Assembly: GCA_963747595.1 (NCBI GenBank)
Contig: CAVVFO010000002.1
Span: forward strand, 186,001-250,000
Length of the DNA stretch: 64,000 bases
Direction: 5' to 3'
Source of the DNA: Oleiagrimonas sp963747595
GTDB taxonomy: Bacteria; Pseudomonadota; Gammaproteobacteria; Xanthomonadales; Rhodanobacteraceae
Made by a program: the position numbers and the translations under genes. The notes under the pieces were generated by a model. The model had not been told where the DNA came from. It did not search any database and worked only from the letters and a program-made list of their open reading frames with translations. Below, in pieces: positions 8,787 through 18,621 of this stretch. Within the stretch, counting starts at the first letter, position 1. Every line of letters starts with the position of its first letter.

Positions 8787-8899
8787 TCCACTGGATACAC
8801 GCACCGCAGAGTGTGGTTCCGGGGGTGGCCATGCCGGATATGGGCGTGTCCGAAAAACAGGCGAAGGACATCGCCGCCTACCTGTATACCTTGCACTGA
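8505..8899 (+). pseudogene. Lipoprotein-like cytochrome c, apparent frameshift
   Basis: Starting from GTG 8505 the sequence encodes a lipoprotein signal (n-region RSQVAR, lipobox LLAGC) and a mono-haem cytochrome c domain with CGGCH. The frame stops at 8786, but the remainder of a normal cytochrome c continues in another frame: NRPSNLIHWIHAPQSVVPGV, then MPDMGVSEKQAKDIAAYLY, ending at 8899. One extra A in the run at about 8767-8769 (GCAACC to GCAAACC) would join both parts into LANRPSNLIHWI. The axial Met and C-terminal helix lie only in the second frame, so the protein as written should not fold. This is either a sequencing error or a recent mutation. Confidence 0.75.
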
Positions 8900-8928
8900 C
8901 CGGGCGCCCCGTGCCGTAGATGCGTATC

Positions 8929-10146
8929 TTATGGTGCGAGGTGATGCCGGTGATGGCGCAACAGCACCGGCCCCACCAGCGCCGACGCCAGCGCACAGTA
9001 CCCGGCGAAGACCATGCCGATGACCGCGATGCTCACCTGCAGCGACAGCAGACCGGACATCACCATGGGCGCCAGGGCGGTGGCGGCAACCATGCAGGCG
9101 ACAAACACGCCGCGGACCAGCCCCAGCGAGCTCTCGCCGAACAGCTCCACCCAGACGGCGCCGCCAAGAACGGAATTGGCGCCGTTGGTGAAGCCGAGCC
9201 CGGCGAACGCAACCCAGATGGAGGCCGGACCCAGCGGCACCGCCAGTGAGCCGAAGCCGAGCGCCATCGGCAGCAGGTGCAGCCGCGCCATGGGCAGCGC
9301 ACCGAAACGGTCGGCCGCGCGGCCGTAGGTCCATGTGGCCAACGCGCGGCACAGCGCGAAGATGGTGAACGCGGCGCCGACGTGTCCCGGTGGCCAGTGC
9401 ATCCGTCGGCTGATCAGGGCCTGATCGAAAAGAAAGCCGGTCGTCATGAACGGTGGCGCCAGCAGCAGGGTCAGGCCGGCCCAGAAGATCGGCTGGCGCA
9501 GCAGGGTCCGGCGGCGGTCGATGGTGAAGGTATCGGCATCGGCGGCAACATCGCGCCAGCGGGCGCCCGCGCCCAGCTGCAGCATCGCCGGCAGCACGCC
9601 GAGCAACAATATCCCGGCCGCACCCCACCACAGCCAGCGCCAGCCGATGGCGGCGAGCACCGCCAGGACGATGGCGGGCAGCATCGCCTCGCCCAGGATC
9701 ACGCCCATGGATGCCCGGGCAATGGCGCTGGCCTTGCGTTGGCCGCCGCCGCGGGCGGCTACCACTACACCAAGATGGGTCATCAATCCCTGGCCACCCA
9801 GGCGCAGCAGCAGGAAGGCCACGAACAGCGCCACCTGGTTCATCACGCTGCCCGCCAGCAAACAGCCGCAGACGAACAGCGCCAGTGTCAGCAGTACTGC
9901 GTGTCGCAGGTGGAAGCGGTCCATCGTGCCGCCCAGCCAGAACAGCAGCGAACCGCTGGTCAGTGTCGCCAGGCCGTAGTAGATGCCCAGCCGGGAATCG
10001 CTGATATGGATGGCCGCTTCGAAATGGGGATTGAACAGGCCGATGAAGAAGGTCTGCCCGAAACTCGACATGAAGGTGGCGAGAAAACCGAACGCGATCA
10101 CGCGGACGGCAAGGCGGCGAGCGCTATGCGGGTGGGCGGCGTCCAT
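8929..10146 (-). CDS. MFS transporter
   Basis: A 405-residue major facilitator with about twelve hydrophobic segments. The loop after helix 2 carries GGTMDRFHLRH, a variant of the MFS loop 2-3 motif, and a matching YGRAADRFG occurs in the second half. I start at the ATG at 10146 (MDAAHPHSARR); an in-frame ATG at 10185 would add 13 residues. Neither has a clear Shine-Dalgarno. The substrate is not identifiable. It is convergent with the oxidase operon, whose last stop lies 29 bases away. Confidence 0.82.
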   Translation of the reverse strand: MDAAHPHSARRLAVRVIAFGFLATFMSSFGQTFFIGLFNPHFEAAIHISDSRLGIYYGLATLTSGSLLFWLGGTMDRFHLRHAVLLTLALFVCGCLLAGSVMNQVALFVAFLLLRLGGQGLMTHLGVVVAARGGGQRKASAIARASMGVILGEAMLPAIVLAVLAAIGWRWLWWGAAGILLLGVLPAMLQLGAGARWRDVAADADTFTIDRRRTLLRQPIFWAGLTLLLAPPFMTTGFLFDQALISRRMHWPPGHVGAAFTIFALCRALATWTYGRAADRFGALPMARLHLLPMALGFGSLAVPLGPASIWVAFAGLGFTNGANSVLGGAVWVELFGESSLGLVRGVFVACMVAATALAPMVMSGLLSLQVSIAVIGMVFAGYCALASALVGPVLLRHHRHHLAP

Positions 10147-10413
10147 GAAGAAGCGGGCAGGAGAAAATGGCTGAATCCCCAGCATAAGTGATACGTGCCT
10201 GCGAGGCTGGCCGATGCCGGTATCGATGCTGCGGGCCTTCGCCGCCGGTTGCCGTGTTTCCGGCGCACCTGGCCGGCCGGACAGGTGCCGGTCGAATGGT
10301 CACCAGTCACACGGATCTTCGTGAACCGTGGTGAAGCGGACGGTGCGACGAAGGTTGCTGATCGGGATGGCGTGTCGCACCTTCAGTGGACATGGCCACG
10401 GAGCGTCGCCTTC

Positions 10414-11823
10414 ATGAGCTTTATCGAATGGATGGCAGCGGTGGGAGGACTGCTGCTGACGATGTCGTTGATTTCGGGATGGGTGCGGCGCCTCCCGCTC
10501 AGTTCGTACATGATCTATCTGCTGGTGGGCATTGCCGTCGGCCCCACGGTCGCCGGGGTGGTCCGTGTCGACATGATGGCCGATGCGTACTGGCTGGAGC
10601 GCCTGACCGACATGACGCTGATCGTGTCGCTGTTCATCGGCGGGTTGAAGTTGCGCGTTCCGCTGGGACACCAAGCCTGGCAGAGCGCGGTGCGACTGGC
10701 ATCGATCGCCATGGTGCTGGGTATTGGCGGAGCCGCGGCATTCGCGCATTTTGTGCTGGGGATGGAGTGGCCTCTGGCGCTGATGCTCGGCGCCATCCTG
10801 GCGCCCACCGATCCGGTGCTGAGCAGCCAGGTCTCCGTCGACGATGCCAGCGATCGCGATGCACTGCGTGTTCCCTTGTCCGGCGAGGCCGGTTTCAACG
10901 ATGGCGCGGCATTGCCTTTCCTGATGCTCGGCCTGATTGCTCTCAAGGGCAACCTCTCCTGGTCGTCGGCCATCCACTGGTCCCTGTTGAATCTGCTCTG
11001 GGCGATTGCCGGTGGATTGTTGATCGGTTATGGCATGGGCCGTGCAAGCGGGCGTCTGGCGGTCTCGCTGCAGGCGCGCACCCACGCCCGCGTTGCCACC
11101 GATCTGCTGATTCTCGCCCTGATGGCCTTGTCCTATGCGCTTGCAGAGGCGATGCATGCTCTCGGTTTTCTGGCGGCGTTCGCTGCCGGACTGGGGTTGC
11201 GTGGTGCCGAAATGGCGACTGTCCGGCGCCATCCACATCCGGACCAGGAAGAGGAGGCCGAAGGCCCCGTCCGCGATCATCCGCCGGCAGAAACGCTTTA
11301 CCCAAGGAATGAAGGCAAACAACAACGCGGGGAGCCCGCGAGCCACGTCGGCGAGATGATGTTCCACGCGTTGAGCCTGGGCGATACGCTGGAGCGATTG
11401 CTGGCGACCCTGCTGCTGTTGCTGCTGGGCGTGCTGCTTGCCGGCAGCTGGAGCCTGCGCGGCCTGATGGTCGCCGGCGTGCTGTTTCTGGTGATCCGAC
11501 CGCTCTCGGTCTGGATCTCCACGGCATTCCTGAAATTACCCTGGCAGCGCCGGGCGATGATGGGCTGGCTGGGCATACGCGGTATCGGCAGTCTCAATTA
11601 CCTGGCATACGCACTGCTGCATGGGCTTGCCGGCCACCCGCAGGCCCGCGGGATCGTCAACATGGTGGTTACGGTCATTGCTATCAGCGTGATGATCCAT
11701 GGCGCCAGTGCCCAGCCGTTGCTGGCATGGCGGCGCCGCACCATCAACCGGCTCAAAAAGAACGACGCAGCCGATGACCACCTGGGGACGCTGAGAATCC
11801 ACGATGGCGAAGGCGGCACATGA
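10414..11823 (+). CDS. CPA1-family Na+/H+ (cation/proton) antiporter
   Basis: A 469-residue inner-membrane antiporter with about 12 helices. Diagnostic CPA1 motifs are APTDPVLSSQV in the first half and GEAGFNDGAALPF, which holds the acidic ion-binding residues. A hydrophilic loop of about 45 residues rich in Glu, His and Pro (PHPDQEEEAEGPVRDHPP region) separates the last helices. The ATG at 10414 begins MSFIEWMAAVGG directly ahead of the first helix, so I prefer it to upstream in-frame starts that would add a hydrophilic leader. It is divergent from the MFS gene, with 267 bases between the two starts. It probably serves pH or Na+ homeostasis. Confidence 0.86.
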   Translation: MSFIEWMAAVGGLLLTMSLISGWVRRLPLSSYMIYLLVGIAVGPTVAGVVRVDMMADAYWLERLTDMTLIVSLFIGGLKLRVPLGHQAWQSAVRLASIAMVLGIGGAAAFAHFVLGMEWPLALMLGAILAPTDPVLSSQVSVDDASDRDALRVPLSGEAGFNDGAALPFLMLGLIALKGNLSWSSAIHWSLLNLLWAIAGGLLIGYGMGRASGRLAVSLQARTHARVATDLLILALMALSYALAEAMHALGFLAAFAAGLGLRGAEMATVRRHPHPDQEEEAEGPVRDHPPAETLYPRNEGKQQRGEPASHVGEMMFHALSLGDTLERLLATLLLLLLGVLLAGSWSLRGLMVAGVLFLVIRPLSVWISTAFLKLPWQRRAMMGWLGIRGIGSLNYLAYALLHGLAGHPQARGIVNMVVTVIAISVMIHGASAQPLLAWRRRTINRLKKNDAADDHLGTLRIHDGEGGT

Positions 11824-12072
11824 TGCGCCGCCGCGCGGATCCAGCGCCATCTCCCTTGCGATGGCATCCGGTGCTGCATGAACGTGCCATGGTGCAGCCG
11901 GATGAGGGCGCGGGCCGCCGGGAACGACCCGAGTGTGAACACGGAGCGCACGGCAGCTGAACCCATCCCTCCGGACCCCTCCGGTGTTACCCATTTTTGC
12001 CACGGTGTTCACATCTGCGTTTCTAGGCTGGAACCGCGTCAACAGCCTTAGACGAAGCCGGAGGGAAAACCC

Positions 12073-13269
12073 ATGCTTGCCACGACCTATCGACGGCCGT
12101 ATCGGGTGCGCGCGGAACACGTGCCCGAACCGGCCATCGAACATCCCAATGACGCCATTGTCCGCGTCACGCGCAGTTGCATCTGCGGGTCGGATCTGCA
12201 CCTTTATCACGGTCTGGTGCCCGACACGCGTGTCGGCTCGATCTTCGGCCATGAATTCACCGGGATCGTGGAGGAAGTCGGCCCGTCGGTGCAGAACCTC
12301 AAGGTGGGCGCCCATGTACTGGTGCCGTTCAACATCTTCTGCGGGACCTGCCCTTCGTGCGACCGGGAGCTTTACAGCAACTGTCACAACGTCAATCCGG
12401 AATCGACCGCGGTCGGCGGCATCTACGGGTATTCACATACCGCAGGAGGCTACAACGGTGGCCAGGCCGAATACGTACGCGTGCCGTTCGCCGACATCGC
12501 ACCGACCGTGATTCCCGCGGACCTGCATATCGAGGACGCGGTGCTGCTGACCGATGTGGTGCCCACGGCTTACCAGGCCGCCGAAATGGGTGACATCCAG
12601 GAAAACGACACGGTGGTGATCTTCGGCGCCGGGCCGATCGGCATCATGGCCGCCCGGTGCGCCTGGCTGATGGGCGCGGGCAGGGTGATCGTGGTCGACC
12701 ATGTCGACTACCGTCTTGAGTTCGTGCAGAAATACGCGCAGTGCGAGGTGGTGAATTTCCGCTACGTGAAGGACATGGCGGTGCACATCAAGAAGATGAC
12801 CGACTGGCTCGGCGCGGATGTGTGCATCGACGCGGTGGGCGCCGAGGCCACCGGCAGCTTCATGCAGACCCTGACGGGCATAAAGATGAAGCTGCAGGCC
12901 GGCGCCGCCACTGCGGTGCACTGGGCCATCAATTGCGCGCGGCGGGGCGGCAACGTGTCCATCGTCGGCGTCTACGGCCCCACTTTCAATGCCATACCGC
13001 TCGGCAATGCGCTCAACAAGGGCCTGACGCTGCGCATGAATCAGGCCAGCGTGAAGCGCCACCTGCCGCGCCTCATCGAACACGTCCAGGCAGGCCGGCT
13101 CAATCCGCGGGAGATCATCAGCCACAGAGTGCCGCTGGAAGAGGTGAACGACGCCTACCACATGTTCTCGGCCAAGCAGGACGAGTGCATCAAGGTCCTG
13201 CTGGTGCCGCCCGGTACCAGCTCCGTTGCTACGCCAGCGGCAACGGCCGGATCCAACTCATCCCCTTAG
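12073..13269 (+). CDS. Zinc-dependent alcohol/formaldehyde dehydrogenase-like MDR enzyme
   Basis: A 398-residue medium-chain dehydrogenase. The catalytic zinc site shows in CICGSDLHLYHG and GHEFTGIVEEVG. A structural-zinc-type cluster follows (CGTCPSC plus a later Cys in NCHN), and the nucleotide-binding site is IFGAGPIGIMAARCA. It resembles the glutathione-independent formaldehyde dehydrogenase branch (CICGSD, VPF.. and NxHH-like segments), but the substrate cannot be fixed. The C-terminal 15 residues are low-complexity Ala/Thr/Ser. GGAGGG lies about 9 bases before the ATG. A small conserved gene follows 12 bases downstream and is likely co-transcribed. Confidence 0.85.
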   Translation: MLATTYRRPYRVRAEHVPEPAIEHPNDAIVRVTRSCICGSDLHLYHGLVPDTRVGSIFGHEFTGIVEEVGPSVQNLKVGAHVLVPFNIFCGTCPSCDRELYSNCHNVNPESTAVGGIYGYSHTAGGYNGGQAEYVRVPFADIAPTVIPADLHIEDAVLLTDVVPTAYQAAEMGDIQENDTVVIFGAGPIGIMAARCAWLMGAGRVIVVDHVDYRLEFVQKYAQCEVVNFRYVKDMAVHIKKMTDWLGADVCIDAVGAEATGSFMQTLTGIKMKLQAGAATAVHWAINCARRGGNVSIVGVYGPTFNAIPLGNALNKGLTLRMNQASVKRHLPRLIEHVQAGRLNPREIISHRVPLEEVNDAYHMFSAKQDECIKVLLVPPGTSSVATPAATAGSNSSP

Positions 13270-13281
13270 AAGGAGACTCGC

Positions 13282-13701
13282 ATGGCCACTCCAAACGACC
13301 ATTCCCATATTCCCGGCTGGGGCGCCGACCTCGACCGCAAGAACCGGCCCGCGGTGCCCATGGAACGCACGCCCCCGCGGCTGCAAGGTGTGCATTGGGA
13401 TCATCCCCCGCAACAGCCGGAAAACGTCGAAGTGCTGCGCTCCATCGAGCGCCCCGATGTCACGCCGATCTTCGGCACCAGTGCTCCGCCGAGCGGACTC
13501 AGTGGCTGGATCCGCCGTCGTGCCTTCCGTCGCAGCGAGAACGATCTGCGGCACTGGATGCTGTTGCTGCTGGCCGATCGCGTGAATGCCGGCGAAGGCT
13601 TGTTGCAGGATGCCCGCAAGTCGCCGCGTGCGCGCAATGCCGCGGTGGGTGTGGCAGGCGCCACGCTGGCGTTGTGGCTCATTCGCCGGGGGCGCAGATA
13701 G
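13282..13701 (+). CDS. Conserved hypothetical protein downstream of zinc dehydrogenase
   Basis: A 139-residue protein, hydrophilic and Pro/Arg-rich (MATPNDHSHIPGWGADLD at the N-terminus), ending in a short hydrophobic stretch (VAGATLALWLI) and basic tail that could be a membrane anchor. I do not recognise a family with a known function. AGAAGGAGA precedes the ATG, and the gene lies 12 bases after the zinc dehydrogenase, so the two form an operon. Its role may be tied to that enzyme. Confidence 0.75.
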   Translation: MATPNDHSHIPGWGADLDRKNRPAVPMERTPPRLQGVHWDHPPQQPENVEVLRSIERPDVTPIFGTSAPPSGLSGWIRRRAFRRSENDLRHWMLLLLADRVNAGEGLLQDARKSPRARNAAVGVAGATLALWLIRRGRR

Positions 13702-13895
13702 CACGCCGCGGCCAATGGAGACGCGCCCAGCGAAGGCCCTCGGTATGAGCGCCATCTGGTGTGTGGGCAGAGCTCGCTGGCGATGGCGTGGGCTTCCGGC
13801 GCATGCCGCGGGCATGACTCGCGATGCAGCATGGTGGAAAACAGCAATGGAGTCGCAGCATCCGGGGGCGCGCTGGACGCCGGCGAAAAAAGTGC

Positions 13896-16196
13896 TCAGA
13901 GCGGATGCTGTCCGGGCCCCGGATGGTACGCCCGCACCGTGTGCTGCTTGAGCTGGTCGGGCCAGAAATATACCGTCCGCAGGTCGCCGCTGACATAGCG
14001 CGCGGCCTGGTCGGTGAAATGCCCGGACCCGGGATGGCCGCTGACGCCGCCGACCTTGATCGCCCTTGCGTGCACCCTGGGCCCGAAATCGATGACCGCG
14101 ACGAAGCTGTTGCCGTCGTTGCCGTAGTACTTTTTGGTGCCCTTCCAGCGATGCGCGCCGAACGAGGCCAGCGAGCCCCAGCGCGATGAGGTGAACGGCA
14201 CGGCGATGCTGGGTTTGGCATCGTCGAAGTGCGGGTGGATCGAATCGTCGAGGCGCTGGTAGCGGTTGATCCGACCCCAGGGGGTGCCCCAGGTGCCGAA
14301 GTCCGTCTTCAGTCGATCAACAGCGTTCGCAAGCGCATCGAGACGCGTTTTCGGCGTGGCCTTTTCGGCCATGTAGTCCAGCACCTGCATGTCGCGGGTG
14401 TGCGCGTCGATGCCGCTGGCGCGGGCCTTGGCGGCGACCTTGTTCCACAGCGTATCGCCCCACCAGACCGCGACCGAAGTCGGAATCGAGGCGATGCCCC
14501 AGCGGTCGTCCCACTGCCGCAGCACGCCGATCGGGCCGGCCAGCCTGGCCTTGAGCGGATCATGGGCGGGCAGGGCGTCGTAGTTGCGCAGCAGGATCGG
14601 GATCTGCCGCGCGAATGCGGGCAACCAGGAATCGAAGGCATCGGTGATGAGCTTGGCCAGGGTGAAGTCGTGCGCACCGCGGAGCATGCGCAACGCGTGC
14701 TCGCTGCGTGCATTCTTGCCGAAGGTGTCCATGTACTGCGGGTAGTCGGCAGCTTTCGGGCTGTATTTGCCCGCAGCCGTCCACGGCCAGTCGTTGGTGT
14801 TGAAGACCCAGCCGTTGGGCGGGTTCACCACGTTGGGCATGTCTTTCAGCGGTGTCAGGCCCTGCCACGCGGTCGCCGGATTGCTGCCGTCGACGGGTTT
14901 GCTGTAATCGAAGCGGTTGTCGCGCCTGGGGATGAACTGCGGCACCAGGAACGCGATCTCGCCCTTGTCGTCGGCAAAGACGGTGTTGTTGGACGAGTTG
15001 GCCTCGAGCCGGGCGATCTTCATGTAGCTGGCAAGGTCGGTGGCCTTGGTACGCAGCCAGCTCTGTTCCAGCGCGGGGATCGGCCGGTTCATCAGCGCCT
15101 CGGCGATCCACTTGCCGTGGTCCTTGGCCACGATGGGGCCGTGCTGGGTGAAGTACGCGGTGAAGGTGCGCGACTGCATCGTGCCGTCCTTGCCGAGGTA
15201 GCGGATGGTGATCGCGCGCGTTTTGACCGGCAGTTCTTTCTTGCCGAAACGGTAGACATATCCGCCGTCCATCTTGTCGATGGTTTCGGCGAACTGGTCC
15301 ACGGCATCGACGCCGGTGGAGGTGTGCATCCAGCCGATGTGCCTGTTGAACCCCTGATAGATGAAGAACTGGCCCCAGGTCGAGGCGCCATAGGCATCGA
15401 GCCCCTGGTCGCTGGACATCTGGGTTTCGGCACGGAAGTAGAACGTGACGTGCGGGTTGATCAGCAGCAGCGCATGGCCGTCGGCGGAGCGCTTCGGGGC
15501 GATGGCGATGCCGTTGGAGCCGGTCGCCGCGTGCCAGGTGGATGGGCTGGTATCGGCCAATGTCTGCGTGGTGGCGTGGTCTGCGCCGTAGAATGCCGCC
15601 AGCTGACTGAGGTCCACGCGGGTGATGTCGCCGCCGATGCTGCCCTCGGTGAATGACAGCGCCATCCACGGCTGGTACTGCTTGATGACCTTGGGGTGGA
15701 CGTCCGGGTGCGTGGCCAGATACCAGTTCATGCCGTCGGCCCAGGCGTTCATCAGTTTTTTCAGCCAGCGGGGACTTTTGGCGTAGTCCTTTTTCAGGAC
15801 TGCCGGATCGATGAACAGCTGCTCGCGCAGATCGGCCCAGATGGCGGACTTGCCCTTGGCCTGTGCGGTCCAGCCCAGTGCCAGCAGATAGTTGTGCTGG
15901 ACGCGGCTGAAGTCGTCTTCGCACTGTGCGTAGATCATGCCGAAGACCGCATCGGCGTCGGTCTTGCCATGCACATGTGCGATGCCCCAGGTATCCCGGG
16001 TGATGGTCACGTGCTGCGCCTCGTGTGCAAGACGGGCGTAGGCCGGACTGTTGCGGGTAACCGGCGTATGCCACGCCGCAGTGGCGTGGCTGGCGGGGTG
16101 GGCGCTGCCCGCGGCGGACGCAACAGGTATCAGCAAGGCACTGAACCCCAGCACACACATGCGCGCCAGCAGACGGGTGGCAACATTGGACTGCAT
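13896..16196 (-). CDS. Penicillin acylase family protein (N-terminal nucleophile hydrolase)
   Basis: A 766-residue exported amidase of the penicillin G acylase / AHL acylase family. It has a Sec signal peptide (cleavage near ASAAG), an alpha-subunit region with the typical DTWGIAHVHGKTDADAVFGM segment, a spacer, and the beta-chain start at TGSNGIAIAP, where Ser227 should become the N-terminal nucleophile after self-cleavage. Asn residues of the oxyanion site follow downstream. Substrates in this family include beta-lactams, acyl-homoserine lactones and cyclic lipopeptides; the sequence does not decide among them. A quinone-reductase-like gene lies upstream on the same strand, 40 bases away. 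Confidence 0.88.
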   Translation of the reverse strand: MQSNVATRLLARMCVLGFSALLIPVASAAGSAHPASHATAAWHTPVTRNSPAYARLAHEAQHVTITRDTWGIAHVHGKTDADAVFGMIYAQCEDDFSRVQHNYLLALGWTAQAKGKSAIWADLREQLFIDPAVLKKDYAKSPRWLKKLMNAWADGMNWYLATHPDVHPKVIKQYQPWMALSFTEGSIGGDITRVDLSQLAAFYGADHATTQTLADTSPSTWHAATGSNGIAIAPKRSADGHALLLINPHVTFYFRAETQMSSDQGLDAYGASTWGQFFIYQGFNRHIGWMHTSTGVDAVDQFAETIDKMDGGYVYRFGKKELPVKTRAITIRYLGKDGTMQSRTFTAYFTQHGPIVAKDHGKWIAEALMNRPIPALEQSWLRTKATDLASYMKIARLEANSSNNTVFADDKGEIAFLVPQFIPRRDNRFDYSKPVDGSNPATAWQGLTPLKDMPNVVNPPNGWVFNTNDWPWTAAGKYSPKAADYPQYMDTFGKNARSEHALRMLRGAHDFTLAKLITDAFDSWLPAFARQIPILLRNYDALPAHDPLKARLAGPIGVLRQWDDRWGIASIPTSVAVWWGDTLWNKVAAKARASGIDAHTRDMQVLDYMAEKATPKTRLDALANAVDRLKTDFGTWGTPWGRINRYQRLDDSIHPHFDDAKPSIAVPFTSSRWGSLASFGAHRWKGTKKYYGNDGNSFVAVIDFGPRVHARAIKVGGVSGHPGSGHFTDQAARYVSGDLRTVYFWPDQLKQHTVRAYHPGPGQHPL

Positions 16197-16235
16197 TGGT
16201 CTTCCCCCGGAAACGTGACCAGGGATCCTACCTTA

Positions 16236-17168
16236 CTATCCGGCGTGCGCGTTCAGTACCACCTTCCCCTGGATATGTTCCGAGCGCAGATAATCCTGGG
16301 CTGCGGCTGCATCGGTCATGTCGAACGTCTTCTGCACGACAACGCGCACCTGGCCATCGTCGATCAGCTCGCCGATGTGTGCCAGCTGCGATGCATTCGG
16401 CTGCACGGTGTAACGGGTGGCCCTGACGTGTTGCCGGTGTGCCCGATCCTGGGAGGGCTGGCCCAGCGTGGAGACTAGGATGCCGCCGGCTTTGAGTACA
16501 CCGAACGAGCGTTGCTGCGTGTCGCCCCCGACAAGGTCGTAGACCAGGTCCACTTCCTGTACGGCGGTCTCGAACGTTTGCTGGCGATAATCGATCACCT
16601 GCTCTGCGCCCAGCTCGTGCAGGAATGCAGCGTCTTCTTCCCTTGCCGTGACAATGGCATGCGCACCGACATGCCGCGCGAACTGCACGGCGAAGTGACC
16701 GACGCCGCCGCTGGCGCCGTGGATCAGCACGCGCTGGCCGCTCTCGAGATGGCCGTGGTCGAACAGTCCCTGCCAGGCGGTCAGCGCCGCCAGCGGTACG
16801 GCGGCAGCATGGATGTGATCCAGGGAACGGGGCTTGGCGGCGACGTCGGTTGCTTTCACGGCGACATAATCGCCATAGGTGCCGCGGCCGGTGGCAGCCA
16901 TGGCATACACGGCATCACCTTCGTGCAGCGACTGCACGTCCGTGCCGACACGAGCGACCGTACCAGAGACATCCCGCCCCATCCCGACCGGCAGCTGGCT
17001 GGCATCCACGGGCGGGTAATCTCCTTCGCGAATCTTGAAATCGACCGGATTGATGCCCGCCGCGTGGATCCTGATGACAACCTCATCCGCCTCCGGCGCA
17101 GGATCGGGCAAGTCGTCGGTGGTCAGTACGCTGGAGTCGCCGAATGCATGAATACGCACGAGCTTCAT
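16236..17168 (-). CDS. NADP-dependent zinc-free MDR oxidoreductase (quinone reductase-like)
   Basis: A 310-residue medium-chain reductase without the catalytic-zinc Cys/His set. The N-terminal GroES-like domain contains AGINPVDFKIREG and the Rossmann part LIHGASGGVGHFAVQFA with the AxxGGVG pyridine-nucleotide motif. This is the usual signature of NADPH:quinone reductase-type enzymes. Gene length is normal. The natural substrate is unknown; such enzymes reduce quinones or activated alkenes. Confidence 0.87.
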   Translation of the reverse strand: MKLVRIHAFGDSSVLTTDDLPDPAPEADEVVIRIHAAGINPVDFKIREGDYPPVDASQLPVGMGRDVSGTVARVGTDVQSLHEGDAVYAMAATGRGTYGDYVAVKATDVAAKPRSLDHIHAAAVPLAALTAWQGLFDHGHLESGQRVLIHGASGGVGHFAVQFARHVGAHAIVTAREEDAAFLHELGAEQVIDYRQQTFETAVQEVDLVYDLVGGDTQQRSFGVLKAGGILVSTLGQPSQDRAHRQHVRATRYTVQPNASQLAHIGELIDDGQVRVVVQKTFDMTDAAAAQDYLRSEHIQGKVVLNAHAG

Positions 17169-17508
17169 GGTGCTCTCCTCAGAGTGGTATGGAACAGGCC
17201 ATGCAGGTCATGCGCGGGGTGAGACAGCCGCGGCGGCCCGTCATGCGATCAGCTTGGCATCCACCGACTGAAACCTGCGTGAAGTCCTCAGGTTTGCGGC
17301 ACGGGGGTATGGCGCAGCGGATGCCGGTCGAGCGGACGAGCCATGCTCCACACTGTATGCTTCTGCATGATCGGTGATGCCAGGGGGGCATTGAAGATGC
17401 CAATGCAGGATTCCAGTGAGCGCAGCGTTCGCGACGTCATGATGATCCGGTCGTCGGACCGCAGCGCGGATGCCCGACGATCATGCTGCGTTTCCGCGCT
17501 GCCGCCAC
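17169..17508. other. Intergenic region, divergent
   Basis: The space between the leftward reductase gene and the rightward methyltransferase gene. Both promoters must lie here. I see no convincing small gene, RNA or repeat. Confidence 0.5.
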
Positions 17509-18255
17509 ATGAGTGAAGTGACCGCACATGCGCGCAGCGATGCGGAACTGGCCGCGGCCAACCGGTCGTTCTACGATGCATTGTGGGGTGGCGCGCGCCT
17601 GATCGAACCGCAGCGGTTCAATACCTGGCCTTTGGTCTCCGAGCTCGCCGCAAAGGCGCGCAGATCGCTGGAGGTGGCGCCGGGATTGCGTCCTCGTCTG
17701 CCGCTGGCATGCACGCATTTCCTTGACATCAGTCGCGCCGCAATGGGGCGGTTCCACGCCTGCGGAGCGGTCGCCTCGGTGGGCGTGATCAACGCGCTGC
17801 CATTCGCGGATGCATCGTTCGACTTCGTCTGCAGTTTCGATATCGTGGAACACGTGGATGATGACGAGGCCGCGCTGGCCGAGTTGTCGCGAGTGTCTGC
17901 TGCCGGCGCCGCACTGCTGCTCTCGGTGCCTCTGCACCAGGCAGCATGGACCGCGTTCGACGATTTCGTCGGCCACCGCCGCAGGTACGAACCAGCGGAT
18001 CTGGCAGACAAGTTGCAGCGGCACGGCTTCATCATCGAGCGCAGCGCCGTCTTCGGCATGCAGCCGAAGTCGTCACGTCTGCGCGACCTGGGGATGTGGT
18101 TCCTGGTCCATCAGCGCAAGCGCGCAATGTGGTGGTACAACCGCGTATTCATGCCCCTTGGTCTGCGCCTGCAGAAACCTCTGCAGTGGAAGGCCGGCCT
18201 GACCGACGAACACGGCATCGACACCACCTTGCTGGTCTGCCGCAAGCAAGGCTGA
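17509..18255 (+). CDS. SAM-dependent methyltransferase
   Basis: A 248-residue class I methyltransferase-like protein. Motif I is degenerate (SLEVAPGLRPRLPL instead of the glycine-rich loop E.G.G.G), followed by a DISRAAM acidic turn, DASFDFVCSFDIVEHVDDDE (motif II and post-motif) and LLLSVPLHQ. The acceptor substrate is unknown; the C-terminal region has aromatic residues typical of methyltransferases acting on lipids or quinones. The ATG at 17509 (MSEVTAHARSDA) fits the family; an in-frame ATG at 17470 would add 13 residues. No strong Shine-Dalgarno is seen for either. Confidence 0.78.
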   Translation: MSEVTAHARSDAELAAANRSFYDALWGGARLIEPQRFNTWPLVSELAAKARRSLEVAPGLRPRLPLACTHFLDISRAAMGRFHACGAVASVGVINALPFADASFDFVCSFDIVEHVDDDEAALAELSRVSAAGAALLLSVPLHQAAWTAFDDFVGHRRRYEPADLADKLQRHGFIIERSAVFGMQPKSSRLRDLGMWFLVHQRKRAMWWYNRVFMPLGLRLQKPLQWKAGLTDEHGIDTTLLVCRKQG

Positions 18256-18621
18256 ATGTCGTTTGCCGGCGTGTCCTTTCTGTCCATGTTCGTGTCGGTG
18301 CTCGTGCCCGATCTCCCGGTGGGGCCCGCCTGTTTCAGCCTGGGCGTCCGCCGTTTTTCCTTATCGCCATCGCTGGAACTACGGCATCCCCTTTCTGCTC
18401 GACGCCATACCCGATCCCGGCGAACGGCATGCAGCGGGACGTGCGGCGGAGGGCAGTCGGGATCGCCCCAAAAACGCGGTCGATCGGCTTATAGTTGTCC
18501 CTTCATGCTGTCCGCCGTGTCCGGCTGAGCCCATCGGATGACGCGTTCATGGATGTCGCTGAATCATGATCCGCGTCGAGGCCGCGCGCGGCACGCATCA
18601 CCACCAATCGGGAAAATATCG
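18256..18621. other. Intergenic region upstream of GH3 gene
   Basis: About 366 bases between the methyltransferase stop and the glucosidase start. Open frames here have poor composition and no recognisable domains. I see no RNA gene or clear repeat; the promoter of the glucosidase is presumably inside. Confidence 0.5.
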
